Assembly (NCBI RefSeq): GCF_039595395.1
Contig: NZ_JBCNLP010000001.1
Location: 124,001-188,000 of the forward strand
Length of the DNA stretch: 64,000 nucleotides
Source of the DNA: Novosphingobium sp.
GTDB lineage: Bacteria > Pseudomonadota > Alphaproteobacteria > Sphingomonadales > Sphingomonadaceae
Direction of reading: 5' to 3'
Position 1 is the stretch's first letter. Every line of letters begins with the position of its first letter. Position numbers and translations under genes: made by a program. This document shows positions 25,446 through 33,697 of the stretch, in pieces. Under the pieces are notes generated by a model. The model was not told where the DNA came from, did no database searches, and saw nothing but the letters and a program-made list of their open reading frames with translations.

Positions 25446-26279
25446 TTAGATCAAGCGATCCTTGCGCCCGGCCATCTCGCGCTGGCGGGCCACCGTGCCG
25501 GTGGTCATCAGCGGCTCGATGCCGAGGCCTTCCAAAGTCTTGGCCGATTCTTCCATTTCGGCGGCGCGGCGGGCGCCGTGAGTCACCATGCGCTCGATGT
25601 TGTAGGCGGCTTTTTCGGCCCAGGGCTTGGGATTTTCGCTGGCGTCGAGCGAGGCGAGAACCTCGTCCACCACGCCCGCCTTCTGGGCGGCCATCATCAT
25701 CTCGGCGGTCAGCGCCTCCATGCCCTTGACCATCACCGAGCGGATCATCTTGATCGCGCTGGCGCGGCCCACTTCGTCACCCACCACGCGGATGTTGCGG
25801 AAACCGGCGCGGGCCAAAAGCTTTGCGGCATCCTTGGCAGCCGCGCCGCTCAGCAGCAGCGGCACATCGAGCCTGGCCGGATTCACCGGCGCCAGAATCG
25901 CCACATCGACATAGATGCCGCCCGCCTTCTCGATGGCTTCGGCGGCGGCGCGCTTGGTGTCGGGGGCCACCGAATTGCCATCGCACCAGATCGCGCCCTT
26001 GGGCAGCAGCGGCGCGGCGGCCACGGCAGCGGGCAGCGCCTCATCGGCGGTGACAAGGCACAGCACCAGATCGGCGCCAGTCAGCACAGTGGCGGCATCG
26101 CCCGTGCCCAGCCCCAGCGTCTGCGCCAGAACCAGTCGCTCGGACTTCAGATCGCAGGCCCCGGCATTGAGGTCGTTGCCCGCGCGCCATCCGGCGGCAC
26201 TGGCAAAGGTCTCGCCCGCCTCGCCAAAGCCGATCAGGGTGAGCGATAGGGGCAGCGAGGTGGCAGGGTTGAGCGTCAT
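25446..26279 (-). CDS. NAD(P)-dependent oxidoreductase with DUF1932
   Basis: A 277-residue beta-hydroxyacid-dehydrogenase-like protein. N-terminal Rossmann fold (LTLIGFGEAGETFASAAG, LVLCLVTADEAL, CDGNSVAPDTKRAAAEAIEKAGGIYVDVAILAPV) and C-terminal DUF1932 helices (GRASAIKMIRSVMVKGMEALTAEMMMAAQKAGVVDEVLASLD). The substrate is unknown. It lies upstream of ligJ on the same strand and may be co-transcribed, which suggests oxidation or reduction of a lig pathway intermediate or feeder compound; this is inference from context only. Confidence 0.85.
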   Translation of the reverse strand: MTLNPATSLPLSLTLIGFGEAGETFASAAGWRAGNDLNAGACDLKSERLVLAQTLGLGTGDAATVLTGADLVLCLVTADEALPAAVAAAPLLPKGAIWCDGNSVAPDTKRAAAEAIEKAGGIYVDVAILAPVNPARLDVPLLLSGAAAKDAAKLLARAGFRNIRVVGDEVGRASAIKMIRSVMVKGMEALTAEMMMAAQKAGVVDEVLASLDASENPKPWAEKAAYNIERMVTHGARRAAEMEESAKTLEGLGIEPLMTTGTVARQREMAGRKDRLI

Positions 26280-26346
26280 GCCGCCGGACCTGCCCCCGAT
26301 CGCGGGAAACAGCCAATCGGAACTGCTCGCCAGCTATAAGATTGTG

Positions 26347-27519
26347 CTAATCCTGCTGTGAGTTATGATCCGGACTTGGCAAAGTAAGCTGATGCAGTTG
26401 CTCGATAAAATCGACCTGAACCTGCGTGGGAACCCATGAAGCACGCGTCGTCACGCCAATCGTGCGCGCCAGCCCCGGCGGCGCGGCGCAGAGCGTGGTG
26501 AGCCACCTCGCCTCCAACTCCACCGAGACCTGATCTGGGGACAGCAGCGTCAGGCAATCGCTTTCGATCAGCAATTGGCGGATGGTCATCACCGACCCTG
26601 CCTCCACCAGCACCTGCGGTTGATCGAGTCCGGCGCGGGTGAACATCTGCTCCCAGGCATCACGCAGAGGCGCCCCCTTGGCGGCAATGATCCATGGCCA
26701 TCGCGCCAAATCTTCCAAAGTGGGCGCCTGCCCCGCCAGCGGGTGATCGCGCCGCCCCAGCACCACCGGATGGTCAAGAAACAGCGGCGTCTGCACCAGA
26801 TCGGGCTCCATCAGCGGCTGGCGCAGCGCGCCGATCATCAGATCGATGGCGCCGTTGCGCAGGGGCTCGACCAGCTCGGCGCGCGATCCCTCCACAATGC
26901 GCAGCCGCACCTGAGGATGGCGCCGCACAAAGCGAGTCACCGCCGCAGGCAGCACCCGCGCCCGCGACAGAGGCATCGCCCCCACGGCCAGACTGCGCTG
27001 CTCGTCGCCTTTCAGCGAGGCGAGTTCCGCCAGCGCCGTCTCCAGCTCGATCCGCCCGAGTCGCAACGAGCGGGCCATGGCCCGCCCCGCCTCGGTCAGC
27101 ATGATCGCCTTGCCGCGCCGCGCCACCAACTGCCGCCGCATCGACAGCGACAGATCGTTCACCGCGCGATGCAGCGAAGGCAGCGACAGCCCGGTAATCT
27201 GCGCCGCCCCCACGTAAGACCCGGCATCGGCCAGCGCCAGCATTGCCCTCAACCGCGACATGGTGACATGCGGCGAGCCGATATGATCGAGCGCCGCGCG
27301 GAATCGCGGCACCAGCAAACGCGCCGCCTCGGTCTCCACCATGCCATTGTGCCGCCGCTCGAACAGCGGCAGGCCGAGCTGTTCTTCCATCCGTCCTAAG
27401 GCCTGTGTTATGGCCGGTTGGGTCAGACTCACCGCCTCGGCGGCCGCAATCATCGTGCCAAGCTCCGAAATCCGCGTGATAGCGGCCAGATGCCTCAGGT
27501 TGAAATCCCAGATCTCCAT
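26347..27519 (-). CDS. LysR-family regulator with two helix-turn-helix domains
   Basis: 390 residues, about 90 longer than a standard LysR protein. A first LysR HTH spans 7-64 (HLAAITRISELGTMIAAAEAVSLTQPAIT...LFERRHNGM) and a second, more divergent HTH spans about 86-145 (RLRAMLALADAGSYVGAAQITGLSLPSLHRAV...LTEAGRAM). The effector domain follows (about 170-370: LAVGAMPLSRARVLPAAV, LRIVEGSRAELVEPLRNGAIDLMIG). It is divergent from ligK and upstream of the ligJABC genes, so it is the likely regulator of protocatechuate catabolism; the inducer is presumably a pathway intermediate. Confidence 0.88.
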   Translation of the reverse strand: MEIWDFNLRHLAAITRISELGTMIAAAEAVSLTQPAITQALGRMEEQLGLPLFERRHNGMVETEAARLLVPRFRAALDHIGSPHVTMSRLRAMLALADAGSYVGAAQITGLSLPSLHRAVNDLSLSMRRQLVARRGKAIMLTEAGRAMARSLRLGRIELETALAELASLKGDEQRSLAVGAMPLSRARVLPAAVTRFVRRHPQVRLRIVEGSRAELVEPLRNGAIDLMIGALRQPLMEPDLVQTPLFLDHPVVLGRRDHPLAGQAPTLEDLARWPWIIAAKGAPLRDAWEQMFTRAGLDQPQVLVEAGSVMTIRQLLIESDCLTLLSPDQVSVELEARWLTTLCAAPPGLARTIGVTTRASWVPTQVQVDFIEQLHQLTLPSPDHNSQQD

Positions 27520-27528
27520 CGCGCCATC

Positions 27529-27542
27529 TTAGCGAAATCTAA
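27529..27542. promoter_or_regulatory. Candidate LysR-type operator
   Basis: TTAG-CGAAAT-CTAA is a 4-6-4 inverted repeat containing a T-N11-A LysR box. It lies 10 bases upstream of the LysR start, in the 103-base divergent gap to ligK, where binding could both repress the regulator and affect ligK. AGAGGAG, the ribosome-binding site of ligK, is at the other end of the gap. Short and unproven. Confidence 0.35.
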
Positions 27543-27622
27543 TAGCTGCGCCAGACTTCCGCTTTCCCTGATCGCGGCCAAGGGCGCATCCAGCGACCCA
27601 AACAGATCAGAGGAGAACCCCC

Positions 27623-28294
27623 ATGGGTGTCGTCGTCCAGAATATCCTCCGTGCCGATCCAGCCGTGATCGACGGCCTTGCCAAATGCGGCGTGGCCACC
27701 GTTCATGAAGCCCAGGGCCGTACGGGCCTGCTCGCTGCCTATATGCGCCCCATCTATGCCGGTGCGCGCATCGCGGGCAGCGCCGTGACGATCAGCGCCG
27801 CCCCCGGTGACAACTGGATGGTCCATGTCGCTATCGAGCAGTTGAAGGAAGGCGATGTCCTCCTGCTGGCCCCCACGAGCCCTTGCGAGGACGGCTATTT
27901 CGGCGACCTGCTGGCGACCAGCGCCCAGGCGCGCGGCTGCCGTGGCCTGATCATCGACGCCGGCGTGCGCGACGTGCGCGACCTGACCGAGATGAACTTC
28001 CCCGTGTGGTCGAAGGCCGTTTCGGCGCAGGGCACGGTGAAGAACACGTTGGGCTCGGTGAACGTGCCTGTGGTTTGCGCCAATGCCGCCGTGCAGCCGG
28101 GCGATGTGATCGTGGCTGACGATGACGGCGTTGTCGTGGTGCCGCGCGAGAAGGCTGCCGAGGTGCTGGCCGCCGCTCAGGCGCGCGAGGCCAATGAGGG
28201 CGAGAAGCGCGAGAAGCTGGCTTCGGGCGTGCTGGGCCTCGATATGTACAAGATGCGTGAGCGTCTTGAGAAGGAAGGCCTGAAGTATATCTGA
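27623..28294 (+). CDS. ligK: 4-carboxy-4-hydroxy-2-oxoadipate aldolase / oxaloacetate decarboxylase
   Basis: Splits 4-carboxy-4-hydroxy-2-oxoadipate to pyruvate and oxaloacetate, ending the pathway, and can decarboxylate oxaloacetate. 223 residues of the RraA-like class II aldolase family. The metal and substrate motif is FGDLLATSAQARGCRGLIIDAGVRDVRDL (G-x-D...R-D), with the N-terminal VATVHEAQGRTGLL block typical of LigK/GalC. AGAGGAG lies upstream of the ATG. First plus-strand gene divergent from the LysR regulator; a repeat copy separates it from ligU. Confidence 0.94.
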   Translation: MGVVVQNILRADPAVIDGLAKCGVATVHEAQGRTGLLAAYMRPIYAGARIAGSAVTISAAPGDNWMVHVAIEQLKEGDVLLLAPTSPCEDGYFGDLLATSAQARGCRGLIIDAGVRDVRDLTEMNFPVWSKAVSAQGTVKNTLGSVNVPVVCANAAVQPGDVIVADDDGVVVVPREKAAEVLAAAQAREANEGEKREKLASGVLGLDMYKMRERLEKEGLKYI

Positions 28295-28303
28295 GGGATG
28301 AAA

Positions 28304-28493
28304 GCAGGGGGCGTTACGCCCCCTGCACCCCCATTACGTCTCCCGACACGGATGGAGCGCAAGGCCAGATCGCAGCGCAAACGTCCCACTGCCGGAGGCT
28401 TTCATGCCTGCGGCGCTGCGTGCCTCGCTCCAAGGCCGAACCCGTGGCGCGATGTAGACATTAAAGGGAGCGCGAGGGTTATGACCCTCGCAT
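28304..28493. repeat. Intergenic palindromic element, copy F (subfamily III)
   Basis: Lies inside the ligK-ligU-ligI run, 10 bases after the ligK stop and 44 bases before ligU. Left hairpin GCAGGGGGCG/CGCCCCCTGC, ACCCCCATTACGTCTCCCGACA, then a core (CGGATGGAGCGCAAGGCCAG, ATCGCAGCGCAAACGTCCCA) shared with copy G in the opposite orientation, and a right GCGAGGGT/ACCCTCGC hairpin. Copies F and G form a long inverted pair around ligU-ligI. Confidence 0.9.
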
Positions 28494-28536
28494 CTTACCT
28501 TCCTTCTTGAGCCTGAAAACGAGAGGACACCCCATC

Positions 28537-29598
28537 ATGACCACCGGATTTTCCGCCCCCTGCCTGTGGATGCGCGGCGGCACGTCGAAGGGCGGTTTCT
28601 TCCTGAAGAGCGACCTCCCCGCCGACACGGCCGAGCGCGATGCTTTCCTGCTGGGCGTGATGGGCAGCCCGGACGAGCGCCAGATCGATGGCATGGGCGG
28701 CGCCGATCCGCTGACCAGCAAGGTGGCGGTCGTCAGCAAGTCCGCGCGGGAGGGGATCGATGTCGATTACCTGTTCCTGCAGGTGTTTGTCGATCAGGCG
28801 ATTGTGACGGATGCGCAGAACTGCGGCAACATTCTGGCGGGGATCGGGCCCTTCGCCATCGAGCGCGGTCTGATCCCGGCCACGGGCGACGAAACAAGTG
28901 TGGCGATCTTTATGGAGAACACCGGGCAGGTTGCTGTCGCCACGGTGCAGACGCCGGGTGGGGTTGTGACCTACAACGGCGACGCCAAGATCGATGGTGT
29001 GCCGGGCTCGCATGCCCCCATTCCTCTGGAGTTCCGCGATACGGCGGGATCGTCCTGTGGGGCTCTGCTGCCCAGCGGGAACGCGGTGGATGTGGTCAAT
29101 GGCGTGCCGGTGACGCTGATCGACAATGGCATGCCCTGCGTGGTGATGAAGGCGCAAGACGTCGGCATCACCGGCTATGAGGACCGTGAGAGCCTCGATG
29201 CCAACACCGAGCTGAAGGCGAAGATCGAGGCGATCCGGCTGGCCGTGGGCGAAACCATGAATCTGGGCGATGTGAAGGAAAAATCCGTCCCCAAGATGAT
29301 GCTGGTGGCGCCTCCCAAGAATGGCGGCGCCGTCACCGTGCGTAGTTTCATCCCGCATCGCGCGCATGCCACGATCGGCGTGCTGGGTGCCGTCAGTGTG
29401 GCTACGGCCTGCCTCATCCCCGGCTCGCCCGCCGCCGAGGTGGCGCAGATTCCTGAGGGCAATCGCAAGACGCTCTCGGTCGAGCACCCCACCGGCGAGA
29501 TGAGCTGCGTGCTGGAACTGGATGACAAGGGGCAGGTCGCCACCGCCGCCCTGCTGCGCACTGCGCGCAAGCTGATGGATGGCACCGTTTTCGGATAA
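28537..29598 (+). CDS. ligU: 4-oxalomesaconate tautomerase (PrpF family)
   Basis: Isomerises 4-oxalomesaconate between its tautomers so that LigJ can hydrate it. 353 residues with the PrpF/diaminopimelate-epimerase fold: LWMRGGTSKGGFFLKSDLP at the N-terminus, QIDGMGGADPLTSKVAVV, AQNCGNILAGIGPFAIERG and the matching C-terminal half (VPKMMLVAPPKN, IPHRAHATIGVLGAVSVATA). The ATG has GAGAGGA 8 bases upstream; an earlier TTG at 28507 lacks one. Together with ligI it forms a tight pair, 21 bases apart. Confidence 0.93.
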   Translation: MTTGFSAPCLWMRGGTSKGGFFLKSDLPADTAERDAFLLGVMGSPDERQIDGMGGADPLTSKVAVVSKSAREGIDVDYLFLQVFVDQAIVTDAQNCGNILAGIGPFAIERGLIPATGDETSVAIFMENTGQVAVATVQTPGGVVTYNGDAKIDGVPGSHAPIPLEFRDTAGSSCGALLPSGNAVDVVNGVPVTLIDNGMPCVVMKAQDVGITGYEDRESLDANTELKAKIEAIRLAVGETMNLGDVKEKSVPKMMLVAPPKNGGAVTVRSFIPHRAHATIGVLGAVSVATACLIPGSPAAEVAQIPEGNRKTLSVEHPTGEMSCVLELDDKGQVATAALLRTARKLMDGTVFG

Positions 29599-29619
29599 AC
29601 CCCGATAGGGAGAGTTTCA

Positions 29620-30495
29620 ATGACCGACCGTATCACCTCGTGGCACAGCGCCCCGTCCAAGCCCGCCTTCACCCCGCCCCCCGGCGCGGTGGACGCCCAT
29701 TGCCACGTCTTTGGCCCGATGGCGGAGTTCCCCTTCAGCCCCAAGGCCAAGTATCTGCCCGAGGATGCCGGCCCGGACATGCTCTTCGCCCTGCGTGACC
29801 ACCTCGGCTTCTCGCGCAATGTGATCGTGCAGGCCTCGTGCCACGGCACCGACAATGCCGCGACTCTGAACGGCATCGCACTCTCCGGCGGCAAGGCGCG
29901 CGGCGTGGCCGTGGTCGATCCCGATATTTCGGCGGAAGAACTGGCTGATCTGCATGCCAAGGGCATGCGCGGCGTGCGCTTCAACTTCCTCAAGCGGCTG
30001 GTAGACAACGCGCCCAAGGACAAGTTCCTCGACCTGGCCGCCCGCCTGCCCGAAGGCTGGCATGTGGTGATCTATTTCGAGGCCGATATCCTCGAAGAGC
30101 TGCGCCCCTTCATCGCCGCCATCCCCGTCCCCGTGGTGGTGGACCATATGGGGCGCCCCGATGTCTCGCAGGGCCCCGATGGTGAGGATCTGAAGGCCTT
30201 CCGCCGTCTGCTCGAAAGCCGCGAGGACATCTGGTTCAAGCCCACCTGCCCGGATCGTCTGGATGCCAGTGGCGACCCCTGGAACGACTTCGCCGCCGCC
30301 ATCGCGCCTCTGGTCGCGGACTATCAGGACCGTGTGATCTGGGGCACCGACTGGCCGCACCCCAACATGGAAACGAACATTCCCGATGACGGGCATATCG
30401 TCGATATGATTCCCCGCATCGCGCCCACGGCGGAGCTGCAGCAGAAGCTGTTGGTGACCAATCCGATGCGGCTGTATTGGCCGGAAGAATTGTAA
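29620..30495 (+). CDS. ligI: 2-pyrone-4,6-dicarboxylate hydrolase
   Basis: Opens the pyrone ring to 4-oxalomesaconate, between LigC and LigU in the pathway. 291 residues, amidohydrolase superfamily. Motifs are VDAHCHVFGP (HxH), NVIVQASCHGTDN, GVRFNFLKRLVD, VVVDHMGRPD and the C-terminal WGTDWPHPNM with the catalytic Asp. Length and motifs match LigI. AGGGAGAG lies before the ATG. Last gene of the plus-strand lig run; repeat copy G follows 12 bases after the stop. Confidence 0.95.
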   Translation: MTDRITSWHSAPSKPAFTPPPGAVDAHCHVFGPMAEFPFSPKAKYLPEDAGPDMLFALRDHLGFSRNVIVQASCHGTDNAATLNGIALSGGKARGVAVVDPDISAEELADLHAKGMRGVRFNFLKRLVDNAPKDKFLDLAARLPEGWHVVIYFEADILEELRPFIAAIPVPVVVDHMGRPDVSQGPDGEDLKAFRRLLESREDIWFKPTCPDRLDASGDPWNDFAAAIAPLVADYQDRVIWGTDWPHPNMETNIPDDGHIVDMIPRIAPTAELQQKLLVTNPMRLYWPEEL

Positions 30496-30507
30496 GAAAA
30501 GGAAAAA

Positions 30508-30695
30508 GCGAGGGGGTTACCCCCTCGCGCTCCCATGAATGTCTACCTCGCGCCATGGGTTCGGCCATGGAGCGAGGCACGCAGCGCCGCAGGCATCAAA
30601 GCCTCCGGCGGTGGGACGTTTGCGCTGCGATCTGGCCTTGCGCTCCATCCGTGTCGGGAGACGTAACGGGGGTGCAGGGGGCGATGGCCCCCTGC
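30508..30695. repeat. Intergenic palindromic element, copy G (subfamily III, inverted)
   Basis: The inverse of copy F: left GCGAGGGGG/CCCCCTCGC hairpin, GCTCCCATGAATGTCTAC, core, TGTCGGGAGACGTAACGGGGGT and right GCAGGGGGC...GCCCCCTGC hairpin. Read on the minus strand its core differs from copy F at roughly one base in fifteen. It lies between ligI and the convergent tRNA-Leu gene. Confidence 0.9.
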
Positions 30696-30720
30696 TTTCA
30701 TCCCTTAAAACCATTAAAAA

Positions 30721-30805
30721 TGGTGCGGACGGCGGGACTCGAACCCGCACGAGCAAAGCTCAAGAGATTTTAAGTCTCCGGCGTCTACCATTCCGCCACG
30801 TCCGC
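30721..30805 (-). tRNA. tRNA-Leu (anticodon TAA)
   Basis: On the minus strand a complete class II tRNA: acceptor arms GCGGACG/CGTCCGC, anticodon stem GGAGA/TCTCT around loop CTTAAAA (anticodon TAA, reading UUA), a long variable arm (GAGC/GCTC) and T arm GCGGG-TTCGAGT-CCCGC. The CCA end is encoded. UUA is a rare codon in this GC-rich sequence, and this is a single-copy type of tRNA gene. Confidence 0.95.
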
Positions 30806-30865
30806 GCGCAGGTGCCTGTGGCAGATCGTGCCTGACGGGGCAAGAGCCCTGCAAATCTGCGCGAA

Positions 30866-31150
30866 TCAGGCCTCGACGTTGAGGCGTGCGCGCATTTCCT
30901 TGCCGGGCTTGAAGAAGGGCACGCGCTTGCCGGGCACATCGACGGCTTCGCCGGTGCGCGGGTTGCGGCCCTTGCGCGGTTCGCGCTCACGCGAGGAAAA
31001 GGCGCCGAAGCCGCGCAGTTCGACCCGGCCGCCTTCGGCCAGGCGCTGTGCGATTTCGTCGAAGAACACGTCGACCACGCGCTCGACATCGTCGGCGCGC
31101 AGGTCTGGATTGGCCTTGGCCAGTTCCTGAAGCAATTCCGATCGGATCAT
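30866..31150 (-). CDS. ihfB: Integration host factor subunit beta
   Basis: A 94-residue HU/IHF DNA-bending protein. The signature VELRGFGAFSSREREPRKGRNPRTGE includes the DNA-intercalating arm (RNPRTGE) and the IHF-beta-specific start MIRSELLQELAKANPDL. It partners IhfA (not in the window) in nucleoid architecture and regulation. Upstream on the minus strand CTTATGTCACTTATAAG (31234-31250) is a 5-7-5 inverted repeat holding a TATAAG minus-10-like hexamer, a possible promoter or operator. Confidence 0.94.
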   Translation of the reverse strand: MIRSELLQELAKANPDLRADDVERVVDVFFDEIAQRLAEGGRVELRGFGAFSSREREPRKGRNPRTGEAVDVPGKRVPFFKPGKEMRARLNVEA

Positions 31151-31341
31151 TGACTATCCCCCAACCCGTGAAAGCTGCCGATGCGTCCGCCAGTCCCTCT
31201 TCCGGCCGACGGCATCATTTCATCAGAGCAATGCTTATAAGTGACATAAGTTGCGGAACAGTCAAGAGTTCTCGGCGGCTAGCGCCTGTCCGCATATGGG
31301 GCAAAGGCTGATTTTACATGCCGCCCTGCTCGTCTGACCGG

Positions 31342-31689
31342 TCAGCCCTCCTGGCCGGCCAGCAGCAGTTGCGCGTTCAGGCCGAGCCGGTCGATGCGCG
31401 AGCGGATGGCGGGCCATTCCTCGGTCAGGAAGTGTTCGCGCTCGGTCTTGCGCAGGCGGGTTGCTGCGTCGGGGGCGACCAGCATGCCGACGCCGCGCTG
31501 CACCTCGACCAGACCGTCGAGCTGGAACTGCTGGTAGGCCTTGGCCACGGTGAGCGGATTGGCGCCCTGCTCCGCTGCCAGCGCCCGCACCGAGGGGAGC
31601 AATGTCCCTTCCGGATAGGTGCCATCGATGATGGCTGCGGCGATCATGTCGCGCAGCTTGAGATAGACGGGTTTGGGTGATGCGACCAT
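31342..31689 (-). CDS. GntR-family regulator, short YtrA-like type
   Basis: A 115-residue protein made of a GntR winged helix (PVYLKLRDMIAAAIIDGTYPEGTLLPSVRALAAEQGANPLTVAKAYQQFQLDGLVEVQRGVGMLV) plus a short C-terminal helical tail, without a large effector domain. YtrA-type members usually control neighbouring transporters. Here it is divergent from the POT peptide transporter 171 bases away, which makes that gene a plausible target; the ligand is unknown. Confidence 0.85.
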   Translation of the reverse strand: MVASPKPVYLKLRDMIAAAIIDGTYPEGTLLPSVRALAAEQGANPLTVAKAYQQFQLDGLVEVQRGVGMLVAPDAATRLRKTEREHFLTEEWPAIRSRIDRLGLNAQLLLAGQEG

Positions 31690-31800
31690 GGTGCATCAGT
31701 GCCATAATACAGCCTCTCACGCAAGCTTTCCTGCGGGGTTTGGCCTTTGGTCGTAATGCAATCGGGCGCTTTTCAAGCCCGATCTGACGTTTCGTTACGA

Positions 31801-31845
31801 CATCGCTTTTTGCGAAAATCCGGTTCCCACTTTCGCGCGCGATGC
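31801..31845. repeat. Short palindromic repeat, family 2, copy 1
   Basis: Outer arms CATCGC/GCGATG (31801-31806, 31839-31844) and inner arms GCGAAA/TTTCGC (31812-31817, 31831-31836) flank CCGGTTCCCAC. On the minus strand the core reads GTGGGAACCGG, matching GTGGGCACCGG in the second copy at 43428-43468. It lies immediately upstream of the POT transporter start. Confidence 0.7.
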
Positions 31846-31860
31846 ATTAAACCCCCCGCG

Positions 31861-33630
31861 ATGAGAGATGCTTCGAACACCGCCCCCCGCCAATGGATGG
31901 GGCACCCCGTACAGCTTGCCCGCCTGTTCTCGATCGAGATGTGGGAGCGTTTCGGCTTCTACGGCATGCGGGCACTGCTAACCCTTTATCTGACCAAGCA
32001 TTTCGTGCTGGGCGATCACGCCTCGACCGGGATCTATGGCGGCTATACCGCGCTGGTCTATCTGACGCCGCTGGCGGGCGGTCTGGTGGCGGACCAGTTT
32101 CTGGGCTCGAAACGCTCGGTGAAATTCGGCGCGCTGGTGATGGCCTCGGGCTATTTCGCTTTGGCCTTCGGCGGCACGGCAGCCAAACCATGGGTCGAGT
32201 TCGACGGTGCGCGCCACGATGTGGTGATCGAACATTTCCACGATGGCCCCACCAGCGGCGCGCAGGAACGCCGCGTGGTCATCGTCAAAGGCCAGCCCGA
32301 GCAGATTCGCGGCAATGACGACGGCAGCATCGACCTTCTGGCCACAGATGGCCAGATCGCCCGCCACCTGGCCCCCGGCGCGCTGAAGGAAGGCGCCGTG
32401 CGCGAAGGCTGGCGCGTGGCGCTGATGCTGATGGCGCTGTCCGCCGTGGCGGTGGGCAACGGCTTCTTCAAGCCGAACATCTCGACCATGGTCGGCGCGC
32501 TTTATGAGCAGGGCGACCGCCGCCGCGATGCCGGTTTCACCATCTTCTACATGGGCATCAACCTGGGCTCGATGATCGGGCAGACGGTGGCGCCCTGGCT
32601 GGCCGACGCCTATGGCTGGCCCGCCGGTTTCGGCTCGGCAGGGGCGGTGATGCTGCTGGCCTGGGCGATGCTGCGTTTCGATGGCGGTCGTCTGGCGGGC
32701 TATGGGGAAACCCCGCAGCGCGCGGGCGGTGATCGCGCATGGACGATCTATGCCCTGGCCGTGCTGGCCATCCCGCTGTTCTACCTGCTGTTCGTCAATC
32801 TGATGGACACGCCCGAGCCTGTCGCTGGCGCGGGGCTGGCCGGTTACCTGCTGGGCCTGCCGTTGATGGGCAAGTTCCTGTGCGGCACCTTTGCCATCGC
32901 CCTGCCCGCGATCCTGATCTGGTCATGGCGCGTGGGCAGCCGCACCGAGTTCCAGATGATGGTCGCCGCCATGGTGCTGATCACCTTCAACACCGTGTTC
33001 TGGAGCCTGTTCGAGCAGGCCGGTTCCTCCCTCACCCTCTTTGCCGACCGCAACACCGACCTGACGATCTGGGGATCCTTGCGGATGTCGGCACCGCAGA
33101 CGCAGCAGTTCAACTCGGTGGCCATCATCCTGCTGGCGCCGGTGATGGGCGCGCTGTGGGGCCTGATGGGCCGCAAGGGGTGGGAGCCTTCGATTCCCGT
33201 GAAATTCGCGCTGGGCCTGATCGGTGTGGGCGCGGGCTTCCTGTTTCTGGTGCTGGGCGCGCAATTCGTCGGGCCCAGCTTCAAGGTGGGGCTGATCTGG
33301 CTGGCGGGGCTCTATGTGATCCATTCCATCGCCGAACTGTGCCTCTCGCCCGTGGGGCTCTCGATGATCACCAAGCTGGCCATCCCGCGCGTCGTGGGCC
33401 TGATGATGGGCACATGGTACCTCTCCATGGCGCTGGGCGAGTATGGCGCAGGCCTGCTGGCGCAATTGGCGACGGTGAAGACTGTGGGCGGCGAGGTGAC
33501 CAACCTCAAGCTCAGCCTTGAGACCTATATCGCCACCTATCGTCAGATCGGCTGGTCCTCGGTGGCGGTGGGCGTGGTGCTGCTGGCGCTGGCGCCGCTG
33601 CTCAAGCGCCTGATGCACGGGGTGCGCTAA
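31861..33630 (+). CDS. POT-family peptide transporter (MFS)
   Basis: A 589-residue proton-coupled oligopeptide transporter of the inner membrane with 12 or more helices. It has the POT start WERFGFYGMRALLTLYLTKHF and the PTR2 signature GNGFFKPNISTMVGALYEQGDRRRDAGFTIFYMGINLGS. An insert of about 70 polar residues (about 107-180, WVEFDGARHDVVIEHFHDG...) lies between early helices, probably a periplasmic loop found in some proteobacterial members. The ATG at 31861 gives the family N-terminus; no strong ribosome-binding site is visible. Probably controlled by the divergent GntR regulator. Confidence 0.9.
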   Translation: MRDASNTAPRQWMGHPVQLARLFSIEMWERFGFYGMRALLTLYLTKHFVLGDHASTGIYGGYTALVYLTPLAGGLVADQFLGSKRSVKFGALVMASGYFALAFGGTAAKPWVEFDGARHDVVIEHFHDGPTSGAQERRVVIVKGQPEQIRGNDDGSIDLLATDGQIARHLAPGALKEGAVREGWRVALMLMALSAVAVGNGFFKPNISTMVGALYEQGDRRRDAGFTIFYMGINLGSMIGQTVAPWLADAYGWPAGFGSAGAVMLLAWAMLRFDGGRLAGYGETPQRAGGDRAWTIYALAVLAIPLFYLLFVNLMDTPEPVAGAGLAGYLLGLPLMGKFLCGTFAIALPAILIWSWRVGSRTEFQMMVAAMVLITFNTVFWSLFEQAGSSLTLFADRNTDLTIWGSLRMSAPQTQQFNSVAIILLAPVMGALWGLMGRKGWEPSIPVKFALGLIGVGAGFLFLVLGAQFVGPSFKVGLIWLAGLYVIHSIAELCLSPVGLSMITKLAIPRVVGLMMGTWYLSMALGEYGAGLLAQLATVKTVGGEVTNLKLSLETYIATYRQIGWSSVAVGVVLLALAPLLKRLMHGVR

Positions 33631-33697
33631 GCACCGAAACCTGAACGCTGGCGTTGACGGCAGCCCTGGGCGGTGAGAGATTGGCAAGGTTCCAGCC

